This document shows positions 43,644-55,409 of a stretch of DNA of 64,000 nucleotides, piece by piece. A program made the translations under genes and the position numbers. This DNA is from Polysphondylium violaceum (taxonomy: Eukaryota > Evosea > Eumycetozoa > Dictyosteliales > Dictyosteliaceae). How positions within the stretch are numbered: position 1 is the stretch's first letter; the number at the start of each line of letters is the position of its first letter. The DNA is taken from assembly GCA_000277445.1 (NCBI GenBank), contig AJWJ01000006.1:1-64000 (forward strand). Reading direction: 5' to 3'. The notes under the pieces were generated by a model. The model was not told where the DNA came from. It did no database searches and saw only the letters and a program-made list of their open reading frames with translations.

Positions 43644-45951
43644 TTAATGAGTAATCATTCTAACACCACCAAAATCACCAATTGAATGTGGCATATCTTG
43701 ATCTTTTGGACAGGCGACAAACATAAAATTCTTTGGAATATCCATTAAAATAGAAACTCTTTCAACGGTGGAGGGATTGAATGGAGCGTTGACTTTAATT
43801 AAATCAACTCTAATCTTTGGATAACAAGAGTCAAGAAATTCGATATTGGAAGAGAAACTTTCAGAAATACCATCCTCTTGATCGTGGCAATGGACAATTT
43901 TGACCCAATTGGTTTGTTCGTTATCTCTAATGTAGAGAATGGCTTTGTTGAGATAGGCTGGATCAGATTTAGAAGCAAAGAAAATAATTGGTTGGGAGTT
44001 GATATCGTTGATGGCCTTTCCGAGAGCATTGGTGAATTTCTCTTTGAGACGTCTGGATGGAATGACGAGTTGGACAAAGAAAACAATCATCTTGAGAAGA
44101 CGAGCACGGATAAACATGATACCAATGATGCAGGCAGTGACACCAAAGTAGATGCCAAAGTAAAAGACGATGGAATCTTCACGAATGATATTGGCAGTCA
44201 AACCAGCAATGACAGAGATAAAGGCGATAATGGTACCCACCCATGGAGATTGAATATCTCTCTTGAGACTGGAACGTTTGTATTTGAGCAACATATTACC
44301 AATGGCGAACAAACTCATTACACCAAGGAAAGCTACAGTGTACACACCGGAAAGGGTGTCGAGGTTACCGTCGACAATGACAAAAAGTGAAGAACAAATG
44401 ATAAAGAATAAAACGATAATCCAGTGGGGTGTTTTTCTGCATGGATTCACTTGAATGAGGAATTGTGGGAGTACACGATCAAGAGCCATACGACGAACGA
44501 GACCAATGACACCAACATAACTGGTAATGACTGAACCAGAGAGTACGAGCACAGCATCAATACCTACCCACATTTGGAACCATTTGCCAAAAGCAGTTTC
44601 GGCAACGAGTGAAAGTACACCAGTTTGAGTGTTGGCGATAGTACAAGCTGGGAGGAAACATAAATTGAGGAGACCAATCAATGGATTAAACAAAGTGACA
44701 ATGAACCACATGTTTCTGAGGGTCTTTGGGAAGACACCTTGTTCTTGTTGTTCAATGAAATTGGATGAGGTTTCAAAACCAGTGACACCAAGCATAGCAG
44801 CGCCAAAACCGAAAAAGATGGAATATGCAAAATTTCTGTCAAAATAGACTTGGTCGCTGCAAGTCATGGCTGGTGTGTCGGGTGGATTGACACCGTGGAG
44901 ATTGTCTAAAAACACGGTCCAATTTTTGTTTTTGAAAAAGATGATAAAACCACCAAACACAAAGATTGCCAAGGTGATCATGTGAATTACGAAAATACCA
45001 AAAGCTACAACGGCAGACTCACTGATACCTACGAGATTGAGTGCTGCAAAAAATCCTAATAAAATAATAGTGGCCCAATATACACTGACACCTGGCCATA
45101 ATACTTGTAAATAACCCATAGCTGAATTTGCACTCACTACTGCTGTGGCCATATATGAAATCATTGTTAAAGCTGCTGCCAACGATGCAACTTGCTTTGA
45201 AGTTGTATTTAAAAGTACATTATAAGCACCACCATTTAATGGTAAAGCACTACCCACTTCACCATATACCTATTTATATTACACAATATTTATATTAATA
45301 TCATTCCGCATATTATACCACCAACCCTGATCTCTATTTCTATTGATCTAGATATATCTTACCTTTCTGAATAAATATAAAACAACACAAACAATAGATA
45401 ATGAAATTGGTGCATATCTACCAGCTGAAGCTGTACAAAGTGCTGATGTATAAAAAATACTTGATGTAATCTAAAATTAAAAAAATAAAAAAAGACTCTA
45501 TTAGTCATATGTTTGTCGAGACGAGTAAAAATAAAAATTTATATATCAAGATATTTAGATATATCATATTTAAAGTATATACACAACAACAACAACAAAT
45601 AACAATACATACATCATTACCACAAATTGCAGTTGATAAAAGTTCACCTAATTTGTGTTCATCTGAACCATCAATCTTTTTAACTTTTACGAGTTCTTGA
45701 CCACTAAGATCTATCTTTTCCTCAATACCTGTTAACACTTGTTCCTCTGTGCCTTCTGGATTACCTACAGTAGTGGAGTTTATAGAGTGAGCTAAAACGT
45801 TTTGCATTGAAACACTATTCAAACTATTTGAGTGATCTGTACCGTTTAAACTTAATGTAGAAATAGACCCGCTACCAGGGTACATAAAACTATAAGGATC
45901 TTTTGATCCGCCTAATAAAGGCTTTTTAGATTCATCTGGAAATCGACCCAT
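43644..45951 (-). CDS. Amino acid/polyamine/organocation (APC) family permease
   Basis: Membrane transporter, probably for amino acids. Exons 45951-45613, 45470-45363 and 45269-43644 give 690 residues. An N-terminal cytosolic part of about 90 residues is followed by the APC fold with about 12 spans. The first span covers the exon 1 to exon 2 junction (GELLSTAICGND then ITSSIFYTSALC). Next comes the conserved EVGSALPLNGGAYNVLL, then span after span up to MIVFFVQLVIPSRRL. FGFGAAMLGVTGFETSSNFI contains the family Gly/Glu substrate-site signature. The C-terminal 140 residues are soluble, with a nucleotide-binding-like pattern (PIIFFASKSDPAYLNKAILY), as in bacterial APC members with a USP-like domain. 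Substrate is unknown. Confidence 0.88.
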
Positions 45952-47636
45952 ATTACTGTATCTTGTTATATATATCTATATCTACTCCTTTCTCACTATC
46001 TTTATCTTGGTGTGGTCGTGGGGTATAATTGGATTTTTGAGTGTGGGTGAATATTTCCAAAAATTAAAAAAAGTCAACTATTTTATATGACACCTAGTTT
46101 TGTTTGAAAGTCTAAAATAGAATACCAAAGTTAGTAAGAAAACTATGTTTTGCACTCTGCATATTATTGTCCCTTTTTAGAAATAATATCAAAAACAACA
46201 AAAAAAAAACAAAAAACAAAAAAACAAAAAGGGATTAAATACTTTTTTCACCCCCGATCACTTTAAAACATGTGTTGTTGTTGTTGTTATCAAATAATAG
46301 TTATCAATCTAACATTACACTCATTTCCTAAACAAGGAATAGTTGAACTATTATTATTATAATAATACATAATTACAAGACATACACAAACTATATCTAA
46401 GATGATTGAACGACAAAAGATAACTTTAAACAACATCAATAGACGATGCCTTTTATCGATATGTGTGCGTGTGTTTGGAGTGTTTATATTTTTTTTTTGT
46501 TTTTTTTTTTTTGTTTTGTAGATTTTATTTCATGATGAGGAAAAGTAGATGGAATTTTGATTAATTAAAATAACTAGTTTCAAAATGGAGAGTGTGGGGG
46601 GGTGGGGGTTATTGCTAAATATGTGGAAGTGTGGATAACTGGTAATGATAGGAGATGATACAATACACACTCCAAGGAGTGATGATACAAAACAATAAAT
46701 TTAAACAACAATCCACATCAATAATCGGACAATGTTTGTGATAAAAATAAAATAATAAAAACAATATAATCATATTGATCAATTCAATTACCTTCACAAT
46801 CTTTCTCTTATATTACAAATCCCTATTCTTGCGCTGTGATGCTGCTAATGTATTCCTTCGTTGGGATGAGTATTGCAGTATGTAGGAATGGAATTGTGGA
46901 TTGTGGTCTGTGTTTATAAGAAAAAAAAAAAACGAATATGATATGAGCAAAGAGGGTTCCCAACAAAGAAAAAAAAATAAAAATCTAAAAAAATAAAAAA
47001 AAAAAGTTTTTATAATTGTACTCCAACGTTTTCGGGATTAGGGAGGAGACCCAGGGCGACAATCTGATTTTTTTTATAAATATAGTGTTTTGTTTGTTGT
47101 TTGACGTTTCTGAATCTCTTTATTTTGATGAATCAGGTGGATATAAAATAATAAAAAAAAAAAAACAACTCTTTTCATAATAACAACAAAATCTCACCAA
47201 ACAAGAAATTTAAAAGATCCAAACACACATATATTCATGCTCTTGAGTATTAAAGATTCTGAAGAAATACCTTTTTTTTCGTATGATCAATCAGTCAATG
47301 AGATAGAGCCTCTGTATTGAATAGGTTGGTTAGATTAAGCTTTGACCCTCCCGTTATCCATTGAGGGTACAATGAATTCATATATCTTGTGGTCTCAGTT
47401 CCTTTGTAACATTGTATACAATACTTATTGTTTATGATTATCATCATACACATATCAGTGGCATTTCATTGTGATGAAAAAAAAATGAAAAACGTTACAC
47501 AAAAATTTTTTAGCAGAGGCCTCGAAAAAACAATCAAAAAAATAAAAAAAATAGAAAAAAAAAAAACATTCGTTTTTGTCAACATCATATTTAAGAAGAG
47601 GGCATATCATTGCTATCTTTGTTAAATTACAATATA
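45952..47636. other. 1.7-kb divergent intergenic region
   Basis: Separates the permease from uS9m. It contains CCCCC/GGGGG patches near 46252 and 46598-46609, a small GC-rich island at 47029-47070 followed by a T run, and a six-base hairpin (ACCCTC...GAGGGT) at 47346-47369. No protein-like frame was found. The islands could mark small noncoding RNAs. Confidence 0.5.
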
Positions 47637-48590
47637 ATGATAAACAGAATCTTGTTGAATACCCCATCTAAAGGGTATTTAAAGAGATCGATAGATACCA
47701 CCATCATAGGTTTAAGTGGACTATCATTACAAAACAACAGCAGCAGATGTATTTCATCATCATCATCAAATAAACAGAATTGCAGATGTTTATCATGTAC
47801 AAAATCAAACAATATATATAGCATTAGATCATATTCAACCAATAACAATAACAAAGAAAATGAAATTGGTATCAATAATGAAGCATTTAAAAAGAAATTA
47901 GTAGACAATTATAAAGATGAAACAAACTCTAGAAAGATACTAGAGAATCTCAATCAAGAGTTGCACTCTGCACCCAAATCATACAAAAAGGCAGACGACT
48001 ATCAAGTCAGATCACCCATCGTCAGTCCACACGAAGACGAAGAGTTTAATCAAAGATTCTCTGCTGCAGACTATGCAAACATTCTTCACGAAAAAGAGTT
48101 TGCCGACTCTAATAGAGAAGAGGAACTCTTACCCTTTGACGACGTCAACAGATTCAAACCATTTGCTCCACTCAGACCCAGAATTCAACAAACTCAAGTC
48201 ATTGACGGTGCCTCATCTGGCTATAGCAAGAGAAAGAGAAGTCGTGCCGTTGCCACCATCAAAGAGGGTGCCGGCGAGATTAGTATCAATGGTCGTCCAT
48301 TGAACGAGTATTTCCATGCCATCTCTTACAAAGACTCTGTCCTCCAACCTTTGGTCGTCAGCGAAACCCTCATGAAATGGAATGTCGACGTCAGAGCCTG
48401 GGGCGGTGGCATGAAGGGACAAGCCGAAGCCATTCGTCGTGCTTTGGCCATGGCACTCTGTAAATATGATCTTGCTTACAGACCATCTCTTAAATTGGCT
48501 GGTTTACTTAAAAATGATGCTAGAAAGGTAGAAAGAAAGAAACCAGGTCAATTAAAGGCAAGAAAGAAGTTCCCATTGGTCAAGCGTTAA
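47637..48590 (+). CDS. mrps9: Mitochondrial ribosomal protein uS9m
   Basis: A single exon of 317 residues. The start at 47637 opens a basic, Ser/Thr-rich mitochondrial presequence (MINRILLNTPSKGYLKRSID). The C-terminal 120 residues are the uS9 domain: AVATIKEGAGEISINGRPLN, then DVRAWGGGMKGQAEAIRRAL and ALCKYDLAYRPSLKLAGLL, ending with the basic KKPGQLKARKKFPLVKR. That tail reaches the P-site tRNA in ribosomes. The acidic middle region (47940-48200) is longer than in bacteria, as in other mitochondrial S9 proteins. Codons are C-rich in the centre and A/T-rich at both ends. Confidence 0.93.
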   Translation: MINRILLNTPSKGYLKRSIDTTIIGLSGLSLQNNSSRCISSSSSNKQNCRCLSCTKSNNIYSIRSYSTNNNNKENEIGINNEAFKKKLVDNYKDETNSRKILENLNQELHSAPKSYKKADDYQVRSPIVSPHEDEEFNQRFSAADYANILHEKEFADSNREEELLPFDDVNRFKPFAPLRPRIQQTQVIDGASSGYSKRKRSRAVATIKEGAGEISINGRPLNEYFHAISYKDSVLQPLVVSETLMKWNVDVRAWGGGMKGQAEAIRRALAMALCKYDLAYRPSLKLAGLLKNDARKVERKKPGQLKARKKFPLVKR

Positions 48591-48763
48591 GAGAATCAAA
48601 AAAAGAATTTATATATTCTTTTTTTTTTTTTTTATTTCACTCTCATATTATTGTTGCTTTCCAAAAAACAAATCACATATTACTTATTTACTCTTTCTTA
48701 CTTATCAAATAAAATATAAATGAATTAAAAATATAGATATATCGATATATCTGTTTTTTTTAT

Positions 48764-48804
48764 TTTATAAATCTAAATTACTGATCGAGATCTAGATTTA
48801 TAAA
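48764..48804. repeat. 12-bp inverted repeat between convergent genes
   Basis: TTTATAAATCTA at 48764-48775 and TAGATTTATAAA at 48793-48804 with a 17-base loop, between the uS9m and surface-protein stops. Possible shared 3' end structure. Confidence 0.45.
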
Positions 48805-48872
48805 TATAGATTTAGATACATCAGGTGTCATTGTTGTTTATAAATATATATATATATGTTTTTTATTAAATT

Positions 48873-50219
48873 TTAAATTAATAATATTATCAATGAAATA
48901 ATCAATATTAAATTGAAATTTAATCTGTGGAAAAGAGTAATAGAGTTGTTGCTGTTTTGATCATTACTATGATCGTCATAGTTACCCACCCATGTATTGT
49001 TTACGATAAATGCACAGGTAGGCTCGGTAAAGGGTACTATGGGTATTTTAAAACAATTTACATTGGAAACATAGACACCGTCTTGCATGTCTACACTGTA
49101 AAAGTATTCTTTTGTCACCGGTGGATACCTAATACCATAGGTGTCAGTAAACACTCCCGGTAGAAAAGGCTGACTCTCTAAAAATAGTTGATTAAAGTTT
49201 AAATCTCTAAATGTTATATACTGACAATAACTACGCAATTGTTGGAAATAAGATGTACACAGAGTTACAAATTTACCATTGGTGGAGTTATTGTTGTTAC
49301 TATTACTATTACTACTGCTACTGCTGCTATTAAAATATATTTGTTGTTCTTTAAGTAGAAATATAGGTTCAACACTTGAATTATATTCGAGTTGGGCTAA
49401 AGGATCGTGAAGAATGGTTTGGTGGTCTTGGGAACATCTAAAACATTGCAATTTTTTTAAATGATCAATACAGGTCTTTACATGAAATCTAGTGTCTAGT
49501 ACTTCAAGCATACGTGAGTCTGTTTTTAGATCTGGTGTATTGCCTTCATTGTCTACAATTTTAAATCCACCAGTAAATGTTTTATTCTCATTTTTACAGC
49601 TATACAGTTTTCCCATTGACTTGTTTTGAATATATTCCAATAGATGATTAAATGTCTCTTTATGACTCTCTTTGCAACATGATAGTTTATCTTTATCTGT
49701 TGGATTTATTAAAAATTCACAGCTATCTGGTAAATAGGTAGATGACTGAATTCGCATACAAATATTAATATAAACATCCTATGGTGTACTACTGTGTGTA
49801 CATACATTTTGGTTCGAAACCTTGTTTTGGCTCGGTTCTGCATTGTAGTAGTTACTGTTGCTGCTATCGTTATTGGTGGAAGAAGAAGAAGAAGAAGAAG
49901 ATGGAGTAGTAGATAAAGAGGATGAATCTGAATCTGAACCCGAGTTATTATTATTTATTCTACCATAACATAAAAAGTTACTGTTTGTCGATGTTGTTGT
50001 TGTTGTCACTTGAACCTTTGTATCATTGTTAAAATTTATCTGTGCGTCTTTGGTCACCGTCACACGTTCAGGCGAGACAAAGTGTGTGGGTAAAAGTAAA
50101 AATAAAATAATACACAATATATATAGTTGTTGTTGTTGTTGTTGTTGAAGACCACGGTGGCTAATAAATTGCCGATACAGTGTGTTGGGATTACTACTAC
50201 CAGTGGCCGTTGTTGTCAT
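48873..50219 (-). CDS. Predicted GPI-anchored or membrane surface protein, unidentified
   Basis: Exons 50219-49806 and 49745-48873 with a 60-base intron (GTATGT to ATTCAG) give 428 residues. Without splicing the two parts are in one frame separated by a single TAG, so the intron removes a stop. The N-terminus has a poly-Gln run and then a hydrophobic signal or anchor (LYILCIILFLLLPTHFV), then Ser/Asn/Thr runs. The second part is Cys-rich (CEFLINPTDKDKLSCCKES, LQCFRCSQDHQ, LCTSYFQQLRSYCQYI) with many N-glycosylation sites. It ends in FHRLNFNLILIISLIILLI, which fits a GPI-attachment signal. No family is recognised. Confidence 0.68.
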
Positions 50220-51281
50220 TGTGTTTCATTGATAGTACGACTGCTTTAATTTAAAAATATATAGTATTGGAATTCATTTTTTTATTTTTTACAAAAAACA
50301 CGCGTGAATTCGAACATTAACAGATTTTGAATTTTTTTTGAATTTTTTTGAATTTTTTTTATTTTGAGGGGCAAATATAGAATGGCCCATAGGTGATGAC
50401 CTGGGGGGCAAAGATTCTCTTTTTCCTGAGAAAAATTGGCGAATAAATAGATTTTAGATTCTGAAAAGGTGCACTTCCAACTGAATGAGCAGCAATCATG
50501 ATTCATTTGTTTATGTATGTGCACGCAAACATTGGATTAATTTTATGAAGCTTATTCAGAGGATCAATCGTTGTATTCATTGACCCACAATATAAAAAGA
50601 ATGGAAAGAAACGGAGGCAGTGCTTGTGGAAAAGTTAGATTGACATGTGGCGCTAGTACTTAGGAGTGTGATGTTTGTCATTGTAGCACGTGTCAAAGGT
50701 ATCAAAAATGTAAAGTTCTATCGGATCCAATTGATAACTATAATACTGTGGAGTGTGGTCATAGTGCATGGATTATCAATACGATGGCAAATAGACTGTG
50801 AATGATGGAAGCAATTAGTTATATTAAATTAATATAAGCTATAATGTATTAATTATTTATTGATAATAATATCTAATTTTATTGGTAGAGTTTAAGAAAA
50901 AGGAAATCTTACACAGTAATATTGGTTTAATTATCCCTCATCAACTGTGTATGGGGTATGAATAAGATTTACTGTTGCTATTGGTTTATCGAGATATATT
51001 TTCATTATTTCGATTAACTTATCACGCATCCATTGATTAATACACAAAAAATAGCATCATTTGATTTCTTTGTAGGTAATCGAGATTTCTTTTTATTGAA
51101 ACTAATAATCGCAACTGACATTTTTTTATGTATTTTGATGGTGGTGAACTAAAATAGGGGGTGTGCATCATATAATTCAATTTTTTTTCAATATAAAAAA
51201 TCACACAAATAATTGTTTGCTAAGAGATTAAGAGCAATAATAATTTTTTTATTGTATTTTTTCTATTATTGATGTTTAATA
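50220..51281. other. Intergenic with a broken GFA-like gene
   Basis: A/T-rich DNA containing the pseudogene at 50601-50801. The rest, including the stretch 50802-51281 before the membrane protein gene, shows no coding signal. Confidence 0.5.
50601..50801 (+). pseudogene. Broken GFA/CENP-V-type zinc-binding gene
   Basis: One frame reads MERNGGSACGKVRLTCGAST, a TAG at 50661, then ECDVCHCSTCQRYQKCKV and on to a TGA at 50799. This is the start of a glutathione-dependent formaldehyde-activating (GFA) fold, whose family pattern is GxCxCGxV...CHCxxCRR. The remaining two thirds of the fold are absent or beyond recognition. A host gene copy that lost function is the simplest reading. Confidence 0.6.
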
Positions 51282-53111
51282 ATGTATAGAAAACTCCATA
51301 TTTTATTGTTATTAATTTGTACCCTATTGCCAACTGTTGTTTTTGGTGATGAAATAGATTCTAACCATGAAGAATCAGAGCTCTCATTCTTTGTTTTATC
51401 TGATCCAATAAATGATTACAATGCCTGGGGATGTGGTGATAGCATGAATAGTCCATGTAATAGTATTCAAGATGCTATTTACTCATTTTTAAATAAAACC
51501 ATCACTCCATCTGAATCAGAACCTGAAGATTCAACTCCATCTTCATCAGAGTCCTCTTTATCATCTTCATCTTATTCATCTTCATCCCAATCTTCATCTA
51601 ATTCATTTCCATCAATGAAAAGAAAAAATAGAGCCCTTCCAAAATCAACTCCATTTATTTTAAACTTATTTGGTGAAAATCATTTCGAGTCTCATAATAT
51701 AATTCACCTTGATAACCTCAATATTAAAATTCAAGCATACCAAGACCATGTAACAATTAAAGGACATACCTCTTATGTCAATCCAAAACCTTCTTTTTCC
51801 ATTTCTTCAACTGGCCTCATTTTTATTAAATTCGACAAAATAATATTTTCTGACTATGTTTATAATATTATTGGAGTTTATGGTTCAAGTCTATCAGTCG
51901 CATTTGAAAATTGTATTTTTCAAGACAACAATTTTAATGGAAGTGGCCAAACTGGTGGTCCTATATCCTACTCATCTCAAATTGAATCCCAGGAACATAA
52001 ACATTTTTCCTTTTCAAATTGTATATATAAAAATCAAAAGGGATACAATGGTTTTTTCCAACTATACAATGCCACTGTTTTTATTTACAATTCTTCTTTT
52101 ATTGATAATGAAAATTTTGGTTTCTTTCTAAAAGACTCTCATTTGACTATATTGTATTCTATCTTTACCAACAATATCATCAATAACCAAGAGCTTAATG
52201 AAGTCCATGGATTAATTCATTGTGACAACTGTAGAGCAACTATTGACAATTCCAATTTCTATAATAACTATGTTAGAAACTCATTATTATATATCATTAA
52301 TGGAAGTGTTGATTTTGGTCAAACAATTTTCATGAACAATACAAAGAGTGGGTATCTTGATATACCAGAGGCCCTTGTAAGTAAAATATTAATTAATTCA
52401 ACATATTGTAACGACCTAACAAATTTCTTTTAGGTTGTATTTAAAGATGTAAATTCAAGAATACATAAATCGGCTTTTGTAATTAATCTTTCCAATAATA
52501 GGATAATATATGCTAGGGGAGGCAAGACAAATTTAGAGTCTACTGGTCTGGTAGAAAATGAGAGTACTGGTGATACTCTTATTTTTATTCAAGATGGCCA
52601 ATTTTTTTTCAGATCAACTGAAATTCAAATAGATTCCGATACAAAGGCCAACAGTGTCTTCATGGTTGTTAGATCTAGAGTAACAATGGACAATATGAAA
52701 ATTAAAGTCTATTCAAACCATTCTACAATGAAAACTTCCATAATAGAGTGTTTCCGTTCAGAACTTTATTTTATTAGCTCAACTATTGAAAATTATGGAG
52801 ATATTCAGAGTCTTTTGTGTGACTCAGAAACAGATTGTTTATCGTTAAACAATGGAAATAGTACTTTTTCAACTTATTATGGAGGTAAAATGGAATCAAC
52901 TCATTCTATTTCTTGTAGAAATGAAGTTCAGGATGAAAATCAAGATGATGATGATATCCAACTGGACGATGGTACTATAGCCGCTATTGTGGTTTGTATT
53001 TTTGCCTTTGTGATAATTAGTGTTATGAGCATCATTTTCTTTATAAAAAGAAATAGTTCAAACCAAAACAAAAAATATACAAAACAAATAGATGATATTG
53101 ATACTAATTAA
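51282..53111 (+). CDS. Type I membrane protein with beta-helix-like extracellular part, copy 1
   Basis: Exons 51282-52376 and 52434-53111 (phase-0 intron of 57 bases) give 590 residues. The signal peptide is LLLLICTLLPTVVFG. Then LSFFVLSDPINDY is followed by WGCGDSMNSPCNSIQDAIYS, a pattern seen at the start of secreted pectin-lyase-like beta-helix proteins. Repeated short strands (FIKFDKIIFSDY, FENCIFQDN, IYNSSFIDN, TILYSIFTNN) fit parallel beta-helix coils. The C-terminus has a membrane span (GTIAAIVVCIFAFVIISVM) and a short basic tail. A Glu/Ser insert at about 70-110 is missing in copy 2. It is a surface receptor or adhesion candidate. Confidence 0.82.
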
Positions 53112-53627
53112 AGGCTAGAATTTACTTTTAATAAAACAATATAATTTAATACAGTTTTTTGTTCAATCTATTTTATATTCTAATTAAAGGAACTTTTAAA
53201 TTATTGGAGATTAGAACTATAAGCTTTTAAAATTTAATATACATATCCAATTATAATCATACAATTGTTTAACAAAGTTAAGTTTATAAAAAAGTGAAAT
53301 CCAAATCTTGATTTAGTTATTCTTTATTGGAATATATAAAATAATTCAAAGCTATAGACAGTTCTATAAAAAACAAGTCCATAAAACATTGAATCATGCC
53401 ATTTCTTTGTAGATATCGTATTTTTCTATTTTTGGAGGTAGTATTAATTTCAAACTAACCAATAAACACTCACCCTTATCATAAAATTTGTAGTTTGATA
53501 AAAGTGGACGAAAAAGGGGGTAAAAATTGTTCTATTAAATCTCAAACATTTAGTGGGAAAAGATTTTTTTTTTCTCAATAGATTCAAACGTAATCAAGAA
53601 TACTGTTAAAATTATAGGTTTTAAATA
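53112..53627. other. Intergenic between tandem membrane genes
   Basis: A/T-rich DNA between copy 1 and copy 2 of the beta-helix-like genes. An AATAAA-like signal is at 53129. No other feature is seen. Confidence 0.5.
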
Positions 53628-55348
53628 ATGTCTAGAAAACTACAATTATTATTTTTAATATTGTTTTTTTCATTACCAAATAGTATTTACGGTGATTCAA
53701 ATGAAAATATTGGTCCACAGTCCTCTGAAAATGTTTTAAATTCAGAACTCTCTTTCTTTGTTTTATCGGATCCAATTGATAACTATACTGCAATTGGATG
53801 CGGTGATAGTTTTCATAATCCATGCAATAGTATTCAAGATGCTATATATGCCTTTCAAAACAAAACATTTTTTCAATCAAATGACTCAAACAGCCAAGTA
53901 GTTACACTATCAACTCCTTTTGTTTTAAACTTATTTGGAAATACTCATTTTAAGTCTCGTACAGTTTCATTAGATCATCTCAATATAAAGTTCCAATCTT
54001 ACTATTCAAATCAGGTAACAATTGAAGGTTTTCCTATTCCTGTTGAATCCAATTTTACTAAAGAACCTTTGTTTACAGTTGAGTTTACTGACTATACAAA
54101 TATTGTGTTTAAAAATATTATTTTCTCTAGCTTTGAATCAAGTGTTGTGAAGGTATTTTTTTCAAACAGCTCTATTCTCTTTGAAAAATGCACTTTTGTA
54201 GAGAATACATTTAATACTGGTGATGGTCTTATAGATTATAGATCAACAAGTTCAAGAGAAAATAAACTTATTTCATTCATCAATTGTCTCTATGTTGGAC
54301 AAAAAGGGATACTTGGAAGTATAACAATTAATAATGCAAAACTTTTTATTTTCAACTCTACGTTTGGCAGTAATAAAAACTTGGGTTTTGTTCTCAAAAA
54401 TTCAGACTTGATCATTGATGGCTCTTCTTTTTCAGCAAACAATATTTACAAACAATCAAATGGGATGCTCCAAGGTTTATTTGAATGTGAGAATTGTTAT
54501 GTAACTATAACTGGTTCAGAATTTATAAATCACGAACTTGATGTTTCTTTGTTATATTTTAAAAATGGAAGGGTAGATATAAGTAAATCAAAGATCCTCA
54601 ACAATCGTAACTACATATATTATGGAGATTATATTCCTGGTGGGCTTGTATGTTTTAAATTTATTTTTTTTTTAATTTAAAATTATTATTTATTTTAACA
54701 TATTTGTTCTTGTTTTAGATATTTGCTCAAGATTTAGATATGAGAATAGCCAATTCAGATTTTAACTCTAATACTGCCAATTATAGCATTTTATATTCTA
54801 GTGGATGCCAAATTAATATTGAATCTGGTCATTTTATTGATAACCAAAGTTTCAATAAGACAATAATTTCTATTAAAGACAGTGAAGCTTTTTATAAAGA
54901 AACCATAATTCGTTCCTCAAATCCTCAGAATAATATTATCTCCATTTCTAATTCTAAAGCAACAATTGATCAATCAACAATATTAATTAGTAAATCTTTG
55001 TCAAAAATATCAGCAATAGAATGTGAAAGATCAGAGCTTTTCTTTATTGATTCATCTATAGAAAATTATGATAATGATGAAAATCTTGTTTGTAACACTG
55101 GGTGTTTATCATATAGCAAAGGAAATAGTACTTTTACAACTGTTAAAAGAGGGAAAATACAATCTAGTAACTCTCTATTATGTCCTCCCAAAGTTAGAAA
55201 ACTAAATGGTGGTGCCATAGCAGCTATTATAGTTTGTGTCACTGCTTTTATCGTAATTGTAGTTGGGGTTGTTTTCATTTTAAAAAGAAAGAATATCTTC
55301 ATAAAACAAAACTATGGACAATTGTCTGATGATGAAACTCCTAAATGA
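53628..55348 (+). CDS. Type I membrane protein with beta-helix-like extracellular part, copy 2
   Basis: Exons 53628-54647 and 54719-55348 give 549 residues; the intron has the same place and phase as in copy 1. The signal peptide is LLFLILFFSLPNSIYG, followed by LSFFVLSDPIDNYTAIGCGD and NPCNSIQDAIYAFQNKT. Beta-helix-like strands include FKNIIFSSFESS, FEKCTFVENT, IFNSTFGSNK and SEFINHE. The end holds IECERSELFFIDSSIENYDN, shared almost word for word with copy 1, then a membrane span (AIAAIIVCVTAFIVIVVGVV) and a basic tail. It is a tandem duplicate of the preceding gene. Confidence 0.82.
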
Positions 55349-55409
55349 AAATTTATTTTTATTTAAATTAAATAACTTTAATAAAATTTCAAAGTGACAG
55401 AAATCATTT

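Noticed and set aside
46677-46800. Possible C/D box snoRNA starting at GTGATGATA
   Set aside because: A C-box-like GTGATGA is present but no D box (CTGA) follows within a usable distance on that strand.
49746-49805. Stop codon readthrough in the surface protein gene
   Set aside because: A 60-base intron with normal ends explains the in-frame TAG more simply; a 27-base intron ending CCATAG was also dropped as too short.
50391-50430. GTGATGA followed by CTGA, resembling snoRNA boxes
   Set aside because: The boxes are only about 35 bases apart, too close for a C/D box RNA.
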